Part shown: positions 17,971 through 27,779 of the stretch, one piece after another
Layout: the number at the start of each line of letters is the position of its first letter
Numbering within the stretch: position 1 is the first letter of the stretch
Assembly (NCBI GenBank): GCA_030949325.1
Contig: JAUZSQ010000041.1
Location: 1 to 64,000, forward strand
DNA: 64,000 bases
Direction: 5' to 3'
Source of the DNA: Sulfurovum sp.
GTDB taxonomy: Bacteria > Campylobacterota > Campylobacteria > Campylobacterales > Sulfurovaceae
The notes under the pieces: generated by a model
The model's database searches: none
Told to the model about the DNA's origin: nothing
The model's input: only the letters and a program-made list of their open reading frames with translations
Position numbers and translations under genes: made by a program

Positions 17971-20900
17971 ATGAGAAGTTTTATTCGTTTTGCTGTGGAT
18001 AAGCCTATTATCAATCACATGTTTATGGTCTTTATTTTGATGCTTTCTGTCTTTTCTTACCGACATATTGCCAAAGAGATATTTCCTCCTTCTGCACTGG
18101 ATATGATTTCTGTTGAAGGGGGCGTATCTAGGAGCCAGTGCGGATGTATTAGATAAAATGGTAGTCCACAATATAGAAGATGAGGTCAAAAGTTTATCTG
18201 CGATTTCTACTATTTATAGCAGTATCCAAAATGGAAGTTTTCGGATTCAAGCTGATATTAAATCAGGGGAAGATGCAGAGAGTATTTTGGCTGATGTCAA
18301 AGACATTATCTCCAAAACAAGGCGTGATTTACCCTCCGATATGGATGAACCTCTTGCGCGTATTTTGGTGCAAGATTATCCTCTTTTACTCATTGCTATT
18401 TCAGGAGATATCGATAAAAAAGACCTCATAAAAGCAGGGAATGACCTTAAAAGTAGATTGGCACTCTTAGGTGATTTGAGCAGTATTGATTTACGTGGGG
18501 GGACTGAGGAAGAGGTGGTCATTCAACTAGACCAAAAAAAGTTAGATGCCTATGATTTGGACAAGCTGTTAGTCTATCAAGCGATTGCCAATATATCAAG
18601 TATCTTTCCTCTAGGTACGCTAGATGCCCAAGGAGAGCATTTATATATCTCAACGATTAATGGCGAAAAAGATGCCCAATCTTTGGGAAATACCTTACTA
18701 CAAGTAGGTACAAAACATTTTCGTCTCAAAGATATTGCCACTGTATCCTACAGCCTAGCTGACCCCACAGAAATCTCTCATTACAATGCCAAGCCAAATC
18801 TCTCTTTGAATATCAATAAAAGCAAAGAAGGCAATGCGATTGCCTTGAGCAAAGAAATCAAGACGATACTCTTAGGCTTTAATGACAAATATGAGGGTAT
18901 AGAATTTAAGGTGTATACCGATACTTCCGTGTGGATTAAGAACCGTCTGAATCTTGTCTCTTCTAATATCTTGTTTGGCTTGATTCTTGTCTTTTTGGCT
19001 CTGTTACTCTCAGTCAATATCCGTATTGCTTTGGTTGTAGCTATAGGGATTCCTATGAGTTTTATGATAGCGTTGATTATGTCTGATATGCTTGATTATA
19101 GTCTCAATATGCTAAGTCTTTTGGGGGCATTAATTGCCTTGGGGATGCTTGTAGATGAAGCGATTGTTGTGGCTGAGAATATCTATAGGCACATGGAAAT
19201 GGGCAAAAGTGCTAGGGATGCATCTATTGATGGTGCGTTGGAAATGTTTCCTGCTGTATTGACTGCTACACTCACGACTATCTTTGCTTTTTTACCATTA
19301 CTATTGATGTCAGGGAAAATGGGAGTATTTATGCAGATTTTGCCTATTATGCTTTCTATCTTGTTACTCTCTTCTTTGTTTGAAGCCTTTTATTTTCTCC
19401 CTTTACATGCCAAAGAACTTTTTGGACTCAAACCCATCAAAAAAGAAACACAGAAGACGGGTATGTGGTCAAGGTGGCTGGTGGGATATACATCGTTGCT
19501 ACTCTTCTTACTTTGTTACAAGAAAACCTCTTTATTTTTGCTCGTGACATTGATAATAATGGCTACCATTGGTATGGGTAAGCTGATAAAGTTTCAGCTT
19601 TTCCCTGAGTTTGATGCACAGCAGATTTATATGAATGGTACGATAGATATTAACAATAATCTACGTGAAACCGAAGTGTATGTGTCCGAAATTGAAGAAG
19701 CATTATTAGACTTACTCCAAGACCAAGATATGGATTCGGTGACTTCTGTTATAGGGTTTAAACTCAACAAAGACCAAAGTTTTGAAGTAGGAGAAAACCG
19801 TTTTCAAATTTTTATTAACCTACATGAAAAAGCAGCAGAAAACTTTTTTGAAAAATATATTAATCCTATCTTTTCTTTGGAATATGATGACAGTGATATG
19901 ATACGTCATCGTGTCTCACAAGATATTGCCAAGGAAATCGAAGAAAAAATTGTCCAAAAGTTTAGGAATCAAATGATTGATGGCAAAAAACTCTATGAAG
20001 AGTTCAATGTCTATGTCCAACAAGCAGGTATCGTCTCCAATGATATAGAAATAGGATTAGAGCATACAGACAAAGAGAAGATATTAGATGCAATACAACG
20101 TGTAGAAGAGAAGCTCTCAAATATAGAAGGGGTCAAAGATATTGCCAACAATGCGAATATCGGTGAACGTGAATTAAAATTACGGATAAATCACTATGGA
20201 CAATCTCTAGGTTTTAGTGAAGGGTATCTAGCCTCCGTACTCAAAGGGGCATTTCTCAAATCCGAATACAGCAAAATGTTTAACGCACAAGGACTCATGC
20301 GTGTCAAAATAGAAGATGTATATAAAGACCATACCTCCAAAATTGGCAATTTTGAATTGAGTACACCTGATGGTAAAAGGCGTGTAAGACTTTCTGAAAT
20401 ATGTGATTTTACCTATCACAAAAGTTTTGTCAAAATCTTTAAAGAAAATGGTAATAAAGTGCGTACGGTAGTAGCCAATGTAGAAAAAAAGGTCATTACC
20501 TCTATTGACGCGATGAAAGACTTAGCTCCATTGCTAGAGACACTGGAACAAGAAGGTCTCAAAGTGAGTATCAAAGGCGAAGCAAAAGAGAACAATACAC
20601 TCAAAAAAGAGATGGGAGAAGCCCTTGTATTGGCAGTTTTTCTCATTTTTATTACTTTGGTATGGATGTTCAATTCTTTGGTCTTACCTCTGATTATCTT
20701 ATCCATTATTCCTTTGACTCTTTTGGGAGCATTGCTAGGGACATATATTATGGGTATTCACATGACCATGCCAGGGATGATGGGGGTGGTAGGATTGGCA
20801 GGAGTGGTGGTAAATGACGGCTTAATCATGCTAGATTTTATTAGAAAAGGGGATAACTATACGAAGCTTAGTCAGTATGCAGGTATGCGTTTACGTCCTA

Positions 20901-21088
20901 TTATCCTTACCTCAGTGACTACAGTATTGGGTCTATCTTCACTCATGTTCTTCGCCTCAGGACAGGCACTCATCTTGCAACCTATGGCAATCAGCCTAGG
21001 CTTTGGCATCGCATGGGCTACAATATTGAACCTCTATTATGTCCCCTTGATGTACGCTGTAGTGTATCGTATAGGGGAGAAAATATAG
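17971..21088 (+). CDS. RND-family efflux/export permease (HAE1-like, one frameshift)
   Basis: Large inner-membrane proton antiporter of the AcrB/MMPL superfamily. The first frame gives MRSFIRFAVDKPIINHMFMVFILMLSVFSY (TM1); after codon 50 it shifts into the frame opening at 18113. One G too many in the G5 run at 18117-18121 explains the break (MISVEGAYLGASADVL restored). The body has the two repeated halves: GMLVDEAIVVAENIYRHM in TM4 (Asp-Glu replaces the usual Asp-Asp) and GVVGLAGVVVNDGLIMLDFIRKG in TM10. Restored length is about 1038 residues, typical for the family. No adaptor or outer-membrane gene adjoins it; the HlyD-like gene at 3.1 kb is distant. Confidence 0.88.
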
Positions 21089-21153
21089 ATTTATTACCTT
21101 AGCTTTGATTAATGTTTTATATGGTAAAGTATGGTAAATAAAAGGCTTAAGGT

Positions 21154-21369
21154 ATGACTAAAAAAATTACTATTACACTAGAAGAAAATCTTATTGATGA
21201 ATTGGCAGCTATGGCACTCAATAGTGGTAAAAAAAAGACACAAGTCATAAGAGAAGCTTTGCAAGAATACCTTGATATTAATGATGTAACACAAACAGTA
21301 CAAGAGTATAAAATGGGTACATTAAAAACCATAACTCATGATGATGTCAGAGCTTCTCTTGGCTTATAA
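21154..21369 (+). CDS. Ribbon-helix-helix antitoxin
   Basis: 71 residues. KKITITLEENLIDELAAMALNSGKKKTQVIREALQEYL is a classic ribbon-helix-helix DNA-binding domain (beta strand, two helices, as in CopG/ParD). The C-terminal 30 residues would wrap the toxin. It overlaps the toxin gene by about 30 nt, the standard layout of a type II toxin-antitoxin operon that represses its own promoter. Confidence 0.85.
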   Translation: MTKKITITLEENLIDELAAMALNSGKKKTQVIREALQEYLDINDVTQTVQEYKMGTLKTITHDDVRASLGL

Positions 21370-21613
21370 AATAGAGTATGACCCCAAAGCTGTAAAGCAA
21401 TTACATAAACTTAACAAACAAATAGCATCAAAGATATTAGATGGGATTGAAGCGTATGCATCAAATCCAATATCCACAAAAATTAAAAAACTAAAAACAC
21501 CTTTTGATGGAGCATATAGACTTAGGATAGGTGATTATAGAGTCGTCTTTTATGAAGAAGGTGAACTCATGCTTATTGCTAAAATTGCTCATAGAAAACA
21601 GGTGTATATTTAG
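21338..21613 (+). CDS. RelE/ParE-family toxin
   Basis: 91 residues from ATG 21338 (ATG at 21341 is equally possible). YDPKAVKQLHKLNKQIASKIL, KLKTPFDGAYRLRIGDYRVVFYEEG and IAKIAHRKQVY are the conserved blocks of RelE-type ribosome-dependent mRNA interferases; the R-x-R-x-GDYRV pattern and terminal HRKxVY include the putative catalytic residues. The overlap with the antitoxin reading frame indicates translational coupling. Confidence 0.85.
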   Translation: MMMSELLLAYKIEYDPKAVKQLHKLNKQIASKILDGIEAYASNPISTKIKKLKTPFDGAYRLRIGDYRVVFYEEGELMLIAKIAHRKQVYI

Positions 21614-21616
21614 TAT

Positions 21617-22354
21617 TTACTGAATATTCGTAAATACCGTTTGGACATCTTCATCATCTTCTAGTTTGTCAATGAGGGTTTCTAGTTCTTCTATATGTTC
21701 TTCTGGCAAGTCAATAGGGGTATTGGCGATGTATTCTAGGGTGGCTTTTTTGACAGCGATGTGCATATCTTCTAGTCCTTTAGAGAGGTCCCCAAAGGCA
21801 GTAAAGTCTCCATAGATTTTGATAATCTCAATATCATCTCCTTCTTCTTGTGGTTCTATATCTGCTTCAATCTCTTCTAGTCCAAAATCAATCAGTTCGA
21901 GTTCGAGTTCTTCTATGTCCATATCTGCTGTTTTATCCAAGACAAAGACACATTTACGCGTAAACATAAAGTTAAGAGAGCCAGAGGTGAGCATTTCTGC
22001 ACCATTACGCACCAATATAGCTTTGACATTGGCAACGGTTCTCATGTTGTTGTCTGTGGCACAAGCAATGACCATTTGTACGCCATGACCAGCTTTGACA
22101 TCATAGGTAATCTCTTTAATATCTGCCAAATCTTTGGCTTCTGCACGTTGGATGGCTGCGTCGATATTGTCTTTGGGCATATTTTGGGCTTTGGCATTGA
22201 GTATGGCCGTACGAAGCTTAGGATTCATATCGGGGTCCATACCACCATCTTTGGCTGCCATAGTGATAATTTTACCCAATTTAGGGAAGATACGAGACAT
22301 CGCTCCCCATCTTTTCATTTTTGCTGCTTTACGATATTCAAATGCTCTACCCAT
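21617..22354 (-). CDS. yebC: YebC/PmpR family protein
   Basis: 245 residues. [38 protein letters not shown] is the family N-terminus, followed by [14 protein letters not shown] and [25 protein letters not shown]. YebC proteins have long been called transcriptional regulators; more recent work assigns YebC members a ribosome-associated role relieving stalls at proline-rich stretches. Length is standard (about 240 aa). Convergent with the toxin-antitoxin pair. Confidence 0.93.
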   Translation of the reverse strand: MGRAFEYRKAAKMKRWGAMSRIFPKLGKIITMAAKDGGMDPDMNPKLRTAILNAKAQNMPKDNIDAAIQRAEAKDLADIKEITYDVKAGHGVQMVIACATDNNMRTVANVKAILVRNGAEMLTSGSLNFMFTRKCVFVLDKTADMDIEELELELIDFGLEEIEADIEPQEEGDDIEIIKIYGDFTAFGDLSKGLEDMHIAVKKATLEYIANTPIDLPEEHIEELETLIDKLEDDEDVQTVFTNIQ

Positions 22355-22440
22355 TGCGGATTCCTTAGAAATAAATTGTAAAATTATACTCCTAATACTA
22401 TAAAAGTATGGTACTATAAATGTATATACAAGGAAGTACT

Positions 22441-22758
22441 ATGACATTAGAAGCATTAAAAAGCACGATTAAAGATGAAGTAGGGGTATTACTCTATTTT
22501 TCAGGTGAACATTGTTCTGTCTGTCACACGCTTAGACCCAAGTTCAAAGCAGTCTTTGACAAAGAATTTAGCCAACTGAAACAACTCTATCTTGATATAG
22601 AAGAATATCGCGAGATTGCCTTAGATTATGGGGTATTTTCTGTGCCTACGATGATAGTTTTTATGGAAGGTAGAGAGTTTGCTCGTGAAGGACGATTGGT
22701 GAGTCTTCAGCTCTTAAGTGAAACACTCAAACGTCCTTATGCTATGATGACAGAGTAG
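22441..22758 (+). CDS. Thioredoxin-like protein (CSVC active site)
   Basis: 105 residues from ATG 22441, preceded by AAGGAAGT. The thioredoxin fold is shown by VLLYFSGEHCSVCHTLRPKF (C-x2-C), LYLDIEEYREIALDYGVFSVPTMIVFMEGREF (cis-Pro VPT) and a final helix. CSVC replaces the CGPC of canonical thioredoxins, so it is probably a specialised cytosolic reductase. It lacks a signal peptide. Confidence 0.85.
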   Translation: MTLEALKSTIKDEVGVLLYFSGEHCSVCHTLRPKFKAVFDKEFSQLKQLYLDIEEYREIALDYGVFSVPTMIVFMEGREFAREGRLVSLQLLSETLKRPYAMMTE

Positions 22759-22759
22759 A

Positions 22760-23137
22760 TTATTCTTTGGTGACAATAGAAATATTTTCAAAGCCTTTGG
22801 TTTTGAGTATATCTATAATGGAGACAAAGTACTTAAACGCCGAAGATTTGTCCATGTGCAAAGAGATAATATCTTTTTTGGGGTCAAGCTTATAGAGTCT
22901 TGCTTTGATGGCTTCAAGGCTTAAGGCATCTTTATCATAAAAATATTTGCCTTCTTTGTCGATGGCTATATGGATGGTCTTTTTATTCTTGGATTTTTTA
23001 CTACTTGCCGTAGGTAGTTCTACTTTAATCGTTTGGTTTTTGACAAAGGTTGATGTGGCTAAGATAATGACAAGTAGAACCAAAACAATATCAATAAAAG
23101 GAACGACATTCATTTTGTCAAAGCGTTCACGTCTCAT
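22760..23137 (-). CDS. exbD: ExbD/TolR biopolymer transport protein
   Basis: 125 residues: FDKMNVVPFIDIVLVLLVIILATSTFV carries the single transmembrane helix with the essential Asp, followed by a periplasmic domain with KTIHIAIDKEGKYFYD and the terminal GFENISIVTKE. With ExbB it harvests the proton gradient to energise TonB-dependent uptake. It overlaps exbB by 4 nt (ATGA type). No tonB gene is present in the window; a TonB-dependent receptor lies at 37-38.9 kb. Confidence 0.9.
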   Translation of the reverse strand: MRRERFDKMNVVPFIDIVLVLLVIILATSTFVKNQTIKVELPTASSKKSKNKKTIHIAIDKEGKYFYDKDALSLEAIKARLYKLDPKKDIISLHMDKSSAFKYFVSIIDILKTKGFENISIVTKE

Positions 23138-23574
23138 GTATGGCTATCTTGTAGTATTTCCCATTGGGCAAGGAGGGTATCTACTTTGCTAAGTAATGCA
23201 TTATACAGTACCGTCGCAGGAATTGCCACAAAGAGTCCTGCTGCTGTGGCTTTGAGTGCTAGAGCCAAGTGTTTCATAATCTCCCCAGGGTTAATCGTAT
23301 CTTGTTGGTCACCGATAATATAAAAGGTAAGAATAATCGCAAGAACGGTGCCTAATAGACCAATATACGGGGCATTTGAACCAATACTTGCAATGGTTGG
23401 CAAACGCTTAGAGAGGTCAATTTCGAGTGAGAGTTTATGATTGTAGGCATGAAGGTCAATAGAACGGTAATACAAAAATCTTTCTACGGTATAGGCAAAA
23501 GTGATAAAGCTCAAAAAGATGAGTAATCCAATAATACCATAATCTATAACATCTTTCATTTGTTCAATGGGCAT
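23134..23574 (-). CDS. exbB: ExbB/TolQ/MotA-type proton channel protein
   Basis: 146 residues with three hydrophobic segments: near residues 10-30 (GIIGLLIFLSFITFAYTVE), about 68-88 (PYIGLLGTVLAIILTFYIIG) and about 106-128 (LALALKATAAGLFVAIPATVLYN). GLLGTV and the A-G-L-x-V-A-I-P block are diagnostic of ExbB/TolQ. The short form (under 160 aa) is common in Campylobacterota. It is the first gene of the exbB-exbD pair and is divergent from the gene at 23731. Confidence 0.9.
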   Translation of the reverse strand: MPIEQMKDVIDYGIIGLLIFLSFITFAYTVERFLYYRSIDLHAYNHKLSLEIDLSKRLPTIASIGSNAPYIGLLGTVLAIILTFYIIGDQQDTINPGEIMKHLALALKATAAGLFVAIPATVLYNALLSKVDTLLAQWEILQDSHT

Positions 23575-23730
23575 AGGTTTTCCTGCTAGTAATTAAGTGA
23601 CTGTATCATACAATACCTTTGCCAAAAAGTAACGTAATAATCTTTAAAAAACTAAATCAAAGAAAATACATACAATTTAAAGTTATCTTTGATATAACAG
23701 TAAATAAAATATATATAAAAGGATATAGTC

Positions 23731-24078
23731 ATGCCAAATACTGAAGCAACGGCTCCAAGAGAAACCCTAGCGTTTGAGGTTATCACCTATACAGATACAG
23801 TAGCATTTAATTACACTTTACCCAATGATGATGAAGCACGAGTTATAGAACATGAACTTACCATTGTGTGGGAAGATACATTAGAGAAGTTTATAGAAGC
23901 ACTAGGCGCTGAAAAAGCGTATAAGATACATAGCTTTAAACGAGAAAGAGAACAAAAAAGCCTCATAGACCAAATTGATGATGAAACAGAAGACTTAATC
24001 GATAATGTGCAAGAAGAGATAGCCAACAAAATGAAATTTGGCTTTGACTTTACTGGACCATTACATAATGATGATTAA
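23731..24078 (+). CDS. Conserved-looking acidic protein of unknown function
   Basis: 115 residues. No family is recognised. The first half is beta-like (LAFEVITYTDTVAFNYTLPN), the second is helical and strongly acidic (SLIDQIDDETEDLIDNVQEEIANKM), ending FGFDFTGPLHNDD. No signal peptide or membrane helix. An AAAGGATATAGTC ribosome site precedes the ATG, supporting translation. It lies alone between exbB and the Crp/Fnr gene. Confidence 0.5.
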   Translation: MPNTEATAPRETLAFEVITYTDTVAFNYTLPNDDEARVIEHELTIVWEDTLEKFIEALGAEKAYKIHSFKREREQKSLIDQIDDETEDLIDNVQEEIANKMKFGFDFTGPLHNDD

Positions 24079-24195
24079 TCCATCATCTTAAAAGCAATAC
24101 CTTGCAATTTTGTATTTTTACTAAAAATACTATTTTCTTCTTCTCAACCTCTCCGGTTTGAACCTTCAAAATAGGTCATTTTCTATTCAAGGATT

Positions 24196-24810
24196 GTGAA
24201 AGATTTACTAAAAGAAAGCACCCTGTTCTCTGCTTTAGAAGAGGTAGATTTGATTGCTTTGGAAAAGATTGCCTCTGTGTGTAGTTATCATGAGGGTGAA
24301 ACACTCTTTGTCGCAGGTGAGGTGAGTACGGTATTGATGCTTTTGGTAGAAGGTGTGGTAAGTATCTTCAAGCATGATGATAAAGGCAATGAAATTGTCA
24401 TAGGCTACTTTAGCCGTGATGCACTCCTTGCCGAACCTGCAACATTGAGGCATAGCCCTTTGCCTTCTTCTGCTAGGTTTGTCACCCAAGGAAAGCTACT
24501 AAAGATTGAACTTAGAGCATTTGAAAAGACTTTTCTCCACTCTCCCAATATTTCTCATGCTATCATACAATCTCTGCTTAAAAAGATAGAATTACTACAG
24601 CAAAATATACATTTCAATATAGCCACCAGTGCCAAAGAAAAGATATTGCAGTTTTATACTAAAAATCCCACACTGAGTGTAGATTTGAAGCAGTATGAAA
24701 TTGCTTCTGTCTTGGGTATGACTGCTGAGACATTTTCACGAAATATAAGCAAACTCATCAAAGAAAAGAAACTTCTCAAAGTCCGTATGGGTTATAAAGT
24801 GATAAAGTAA
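24196..24810 (+). CDS. Crp/Fnr-family regulator, NssR-like
   Basis: 204 residues from GTG 24196. Cyclic-nucleotide-binding-type beta barrel (HEGETLFVAGEVSTVLMLLVEGVVSIFK), a long dimerisation helix (ISHAIIQSLLKKIELLQQN), and a C-terminal winged helix with SVDLKQYEIASVLGMTAETFSRNISKLIKEKKL; the recognition helix reads TAETFSRNISKL. No Cys set for an Fnr-type Fe-S cluster is visible. The gene directly downstream encodes a single-domain globin, the same pairing as NssR with its globin target in Campylobacter, so it is probably a nitrosative-stress regulator. Confidence 0.85.
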   Translation: MKDLLKESTLFSALEEVDLIALEKIASVCSYHEGETLFVAGEVSTVLMLLVEGVVSIFKHDDKGNEIVIGYFSRDALLAEPATLRHSPLPSSARFVTQGKLLKIELRAFEKTFLHSPNISHAIIQSLLKKIELLQQNIHFNIATSAKEKILQFYTKNPTLSVDLKQYEIASVLGMTAETFSRNISKLIKEKKLLKVRMGYKVIK

Positions 24811-24825
24811 GTGTACTAGAGAGTG

Positions 24826-24847
24826 CTTCTTGACAATTGTCAAGAAG
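24826..24847. promoter_or_regulatory. 22-bp palindromic operator upstream of the globin gene
   Basis: A perfect palindrome with core TTGAC-AATT-GTCAA, a Crp/Fnr-type site of spacing N4; NssR of Campylobacter jejuni is reported to bind TTAAC-N4-GTTAA. A TATATT hexamer lies at 24866-24871, which puts the likely transcription start near 24878 and the operator centre at about -41.5. That is the classic class II activator position. It could alternatively fold as an RNA hairpin after the regulator stop. Confidence 0.75.
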
Positions 24848-24900
24848 AGATTAGCACTTTTTTGTTATATTGGCGTATCTAAAAACAAAAGGATACACCA

Positions 24901-25322
24901 TGAATGACAGCACTAAAAATATTATCAAATCTACAGCACCAATACTTAAAGCACATGCCGAAGCAATTACTACGCAAATGTACAAAATTTTATTTGCAAA
25001 ATATCCTGAGACACAAACTTTATTTAAAGATGCCTCTCCTGAGCAATCTAAAAAATTGGCAGCCGCAGTCTATGCTTATGCAGCCAATATTGATAAGTTA
25101 GAAAATCTCACTAAAGGTATTGAAAAAATGGCTAGCGTACATGTAAAAAGCAACATACTCCCCAAACATTACCCTATGGTAGGCGATGCACTACTTCAAG
25201 CTATTAAATCAGTATTAGGAGATGGGGCAACGGATGAGATAATGTCAGCATGGGAAGAAGCCTATGGATTTTTGGCAGATGTACTCATAGCAAAAGAAAA
25301 AGAACTTTACCTCAAAGGGTAA
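24901..25322 (+). CDS. Single-domain haemoglobin (Cgb/Vgb type)
   Basis: 140 residues. Globin landmarks: TTQMYKILF with the distal-pocket Tyr (B10, residue 28), SKKLAAAVYAYAANID in helix E, and KMASVHVKSNILPKHYPMVGDALLQAI, where His 81 is the proximal haem ligand. No reductase domain follows, so it is the single-domain Cgb/Vgb class. In Campylobacter this protein converts NO to nitrate. It is probably activated by the Crp/Fnr protein encoded upstream through the palindrome 53 nt before its start. Confidence 0.93.
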
Positions 25323-25397
25323 AGTTCTTAATAGAGTAAATCCTAGATTTCTATCCTAAAATGACCAACCTATACCCAATTAGGCTACCCCAACTAA

Positions 25398-25808
25398 AAA
25401 ACAAACTAAATAGAAAAGACATTAAAAGGGACGCAGAGACGAGTGTTTATGGCTCGTGTAGTAAAAGCATTGGGATATGGAGGACAATATTATGTGGAAA
25501 AAGAGTTCCACTGGAATCGTGAGACACTGAAGAAAGGGAAACAAGAACTAGAAAGTGGAGAAGCAATTATAGATAATTTTTCAGGAAGAGGGAAAAAGAG
25601 AATAGAAGAGAAATTGCCAAATTTATCGATAGACATCAAAAGTATTGTCGATGGAGAAGCCCAAACAGACCCCACATTCAAGACCACAAAAAAAATTCTT
25701 GAAACAGATGAAATCTTTGAAAACCTAAAGAAAATGCATCAAAAGTGTGAAGCCGATGAAAGTATATTGCGAATTTCAATGGATGAAGTTGAGAAGAAAA
25801 TAATTTGA
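25398..25808 (+). pseudogene. Remnant of an ISAzo13/Rhodopirellula-type transposase (N-terminal part)
   Basis: The frame from about 25398 reads KGTQRRVFMARVVKALGYGGQYYVEKEF, then RETLKKGKQELESG, GRGKKRIEEKLPNL, GEAQTDPTFKTTKK and finally ILRISMDEVEKKII before a stop at 25808. This resembles the N-terminal third of ISAzo13-family transposases (R-R-x-x-A-x-E-A-x-x-L-G-x-G-G, GRGRK, and the ISVD block with the first catalytic Asp). Full-length members are about 400 aa, so the catalytic core is missing. No inverted ends recognised. The AT-rich 180 nt that follow show nothing more of the element. Confidence 0.5.
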
Positions 25809-25990
25809 CTTCATGGCTTAGAAAAATAGGCAGTTTTTGTGCCTTATAGAGGATGATTTATATTGTGGTTTATTTTGTTGTGGTATCCTTATTTATTATT
25901 TTATTATTTTATTATTTTTAGTGGGTTTTTTCCTTATTTAAGAAAGTAAGAAAGTTATGCTACAATTCATTTTTTAAAAAGGAATAAATT

Positions 25991-26884
25991 ATGAATATTT
26001 TTCAAAATAGATGCTTGTTGAGTGTAGGATCAATAGTGATACTCTCCCTTTTGGGATGTAACAATAGTAGTAATCTCCGTCCCGATAATTATGTAGGGAA
26101 TACAGGTGAAGTTTCTAATGAGATTATTGCTCAACAACGGACAGTACTCAAAGAAAGTATTGTGGGTCAAGATGTTGGTGCACAGTCTCCTAGGAATATA
26201 GATGTACTAAGAGGCTCTAATCTTAAAGCCACAGTTACTGCACCTGCTTCTACAGAGATGTATCTTTGTGATATCCATTTTCATAAGAATGCAGAGCATA
26301 AAGGTGGAGAATTTACTACCTATGCAGGGAATGGTAATGCAGAAGGATATGGAACAGGGTATAAATATTCTGGAACCTTAACAGAAGAAGAAAAAATGCC
26401 TTCTGTCATTGAAGATAAGGCTAATACATTATCTTCAGGAGATACCATTGAAGTACACTATGTTTATTCTGGCAATGCCTATGCATCACTAGGTAATGGA
26501 CTGGGTACTTGTTTTGGAGATGTAGTCAAAGGTACACAGCCTTTGTTACGAGTAGAAACACAAGTATATGTACTCGTATCTGATGAAACAGCCTTAGATT
26601 TTAAAGATTTAACCAAGGTATCTATGGTGAATGGTCGTTATCAAGCAGAGAATATCCCTTCAGACACAGGTACACCTATTGAATATGAAGGTTCGACAAC
26701 GGGTCCTGGATATAATACAACAGTTTCACCATATCAGGTGACATGGAGAGTACGTCCAAATATTGCAAAGGTAAATATTACAACAGTAGGAGAGTGGTTG
26801 AATGATAATAATTTTGAAGAACATTATGCACATGCAGTAAGAAACCTTGTACTCAATACAGATCTTCTTTCTGATATACAATAA
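25991..26884 (+). CDS. Delta-class carbonic anhydrase-like lipoprotein
   Basis: 297 residues. Signal peptide with lipobox LSLLGC (Cys about residue 23), so probably anchored on the periplasmic side. YLCDIHFHKNAEHKGGEF and, later, TIEVHYVYS supply three candidate zinc His residues in the arrangement seen in delta-class carbonic anhydrases (H-x-H plus E-H-K, then E-V-H). Two Cys (CDIH and GTCFGD) could form the known disulfide. It would hydrate CO2 in the periplasm, useful to an autotroph. It stands alone after the transposase remnant, with an AAAAAGGAATAAATT ribosome site. Confidence 0.75.
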   Translation: MNIFQNRCLLSVGSIVILSLLGCNNSSNLRPDNYVGNTGEVSNEIIAQQRTVLKESIVGQDVGAQSPRNIDVLRGSNLKATVTAPASTEMYLCDIHFHKNAEHKGGEFTTYAGNGNAEGYGTGYKYSGTLTEEEKMPSVIEDKANTLSSGDTIEVHYVYSGNAYASLGNGLGTCFGDVVKGTQPLLRVETQVYVLVSDETALDFKDLTKVSMVNGRYQAENIPSDTGTPIEYEGSTTGPGYNTTVSPYQVTWRVRPNIAKVNITTVGEWLNDNNFEEHYAHAVRNLVLNTDLLSDIQ

Positions 26885-26886
26885 GC

Positions 26887-27393
26887 TTATTTAAGTATAA
26901 CTAGTAGTTCCTCAACCACAGAGACTACGGTTTCTTTTTTATACGGTTTAGCATAATTGTTAATAATCTCACGAGACAATACATTTGCTCCTATATAGGA
27001 AAACATCGCTCGTACTGCATCATTTCCTCTCATGCCTCCACCACCTGAATGAGAGGCAAGGGCTACAAATTTTTGATTAAAAATGGCTCGAAAGTCATCT
27101 CCTACGCGTGAGACCCATGCGATGGTATTGTTGAGTACTGGTGGCATACTGCCATTGTATTCTGGTGAGACAATGATGAGTGCATCAAAGGTTTGTAACT
27201 GTTTGGCTAAGAAGTGTACTTCTTTTGGAATGCCTTTCTCCTCTTCTATCACAGAAGTGTACATGGGTAAATCTAGGGCTACGAGGTTGAGTATTTCACT
27301 CTTGCACTCTAGTGCTGTCACGACTTCTTGAATATTCTGAGCCAGTGACATATTTTTTCCTACACTGGCTAAAATAATAGCGATATTTTTCAC
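26887..27393 (-). CDS. NADPH-dependent FMN reductase-family flavoprotein
   Basis: 168 residues with a flavodoxin-like fold: IILASVGKNMSLAQNIQEVV (phosphate loop), DALIIVSPEYNGSMPPVLNNTIAW (the hallmark SPEYNGS..P..LKN/NN motif) and VALASHSGGGGMRG. Such enzymes reduce FMN, quinones or azo compounds with NAD(P)H. It overlaps the DoxX-like gene by 4 nt and forms the end of the minus-strand redox cluster that starts with the CDGSH-glutamate synthase at 30160. Confidence 0.88.
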   Translation of the reverse strand: MKNIAIILASVGKNMSLAQNIQEVVTALECKSEILNLVALDLPMYTSVIEEEKGIPKEVHFLAKQLQTFDALIIVSPEYNGSMPPVLNNTIAWVSRVGDDFRAIFNQKFVALASHSGGGGMRGNDAVRAMFSYIGANVLSREIINNYAKPYKKETVVSVVEELLVILK

Positions 27394-27767
27394 GATTTAA
27401 ACATCCCAGTATAGGCTTCTTTATGTCTTATCATGACAACAATAGTAAAGACAGTCAACATTAATGAGCCACCGATACCTGATATATCCAAAAATAAATG
27501 GGCTAAAAAGGCATTGACCATCACAGGCATTAAAATAACAGCCATGAGTGCAGTATATTTATTGAGCAGGAAAGAGATACCAGCACCTATTTCTATAATT
27601 GCTACTAAGGTCATCAAATAGCCTGTTGCCATTAACGCACCTAAATACGCTCCTAGTTCAGCTGGTGGTGGAGGCATGGGGATAAAATGTAAAAATTTAT
27701 TCATACCAAACATGATGAGCATTAAACCTGCGAGTATTTGAATTCCTGTGTATATTTTTGTTTTCAT
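27390..27767 (-). CDS. DoxX-like membrane protein
   Basis: 125 residues with four predicted membrane helices (GIQILAGLMLIMFGMNKFLHF, YLMTLVAIIEIGAGISFLL, ALMAVILMPVMVNAFLAHLFL, SLMLTVFTIVVMI). FGMNKFLHFIP and the acidic IIEIGAGI block are typical of the DoxX/DoxD family, often found with pirin and flavin reductases in redox-stress operons. Four-base overlap with the flavoprotein gene; 12 nt from pirin. Confidence 0.8.
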   Translation of the reverse strand: MKTKIYTGIQILAGLMLIMFGMNKFLHFIPMPPPPAELGAYLGALMATGYLMTLVAIIEIGAGISFLLNKYTALMAVILMPVMVNAFLAHLFLDISGIGGSLMLTVFTIVVMIRHKEAYTGMFKS

Positions 27768-27779
27768 TGCATTTCCTTA

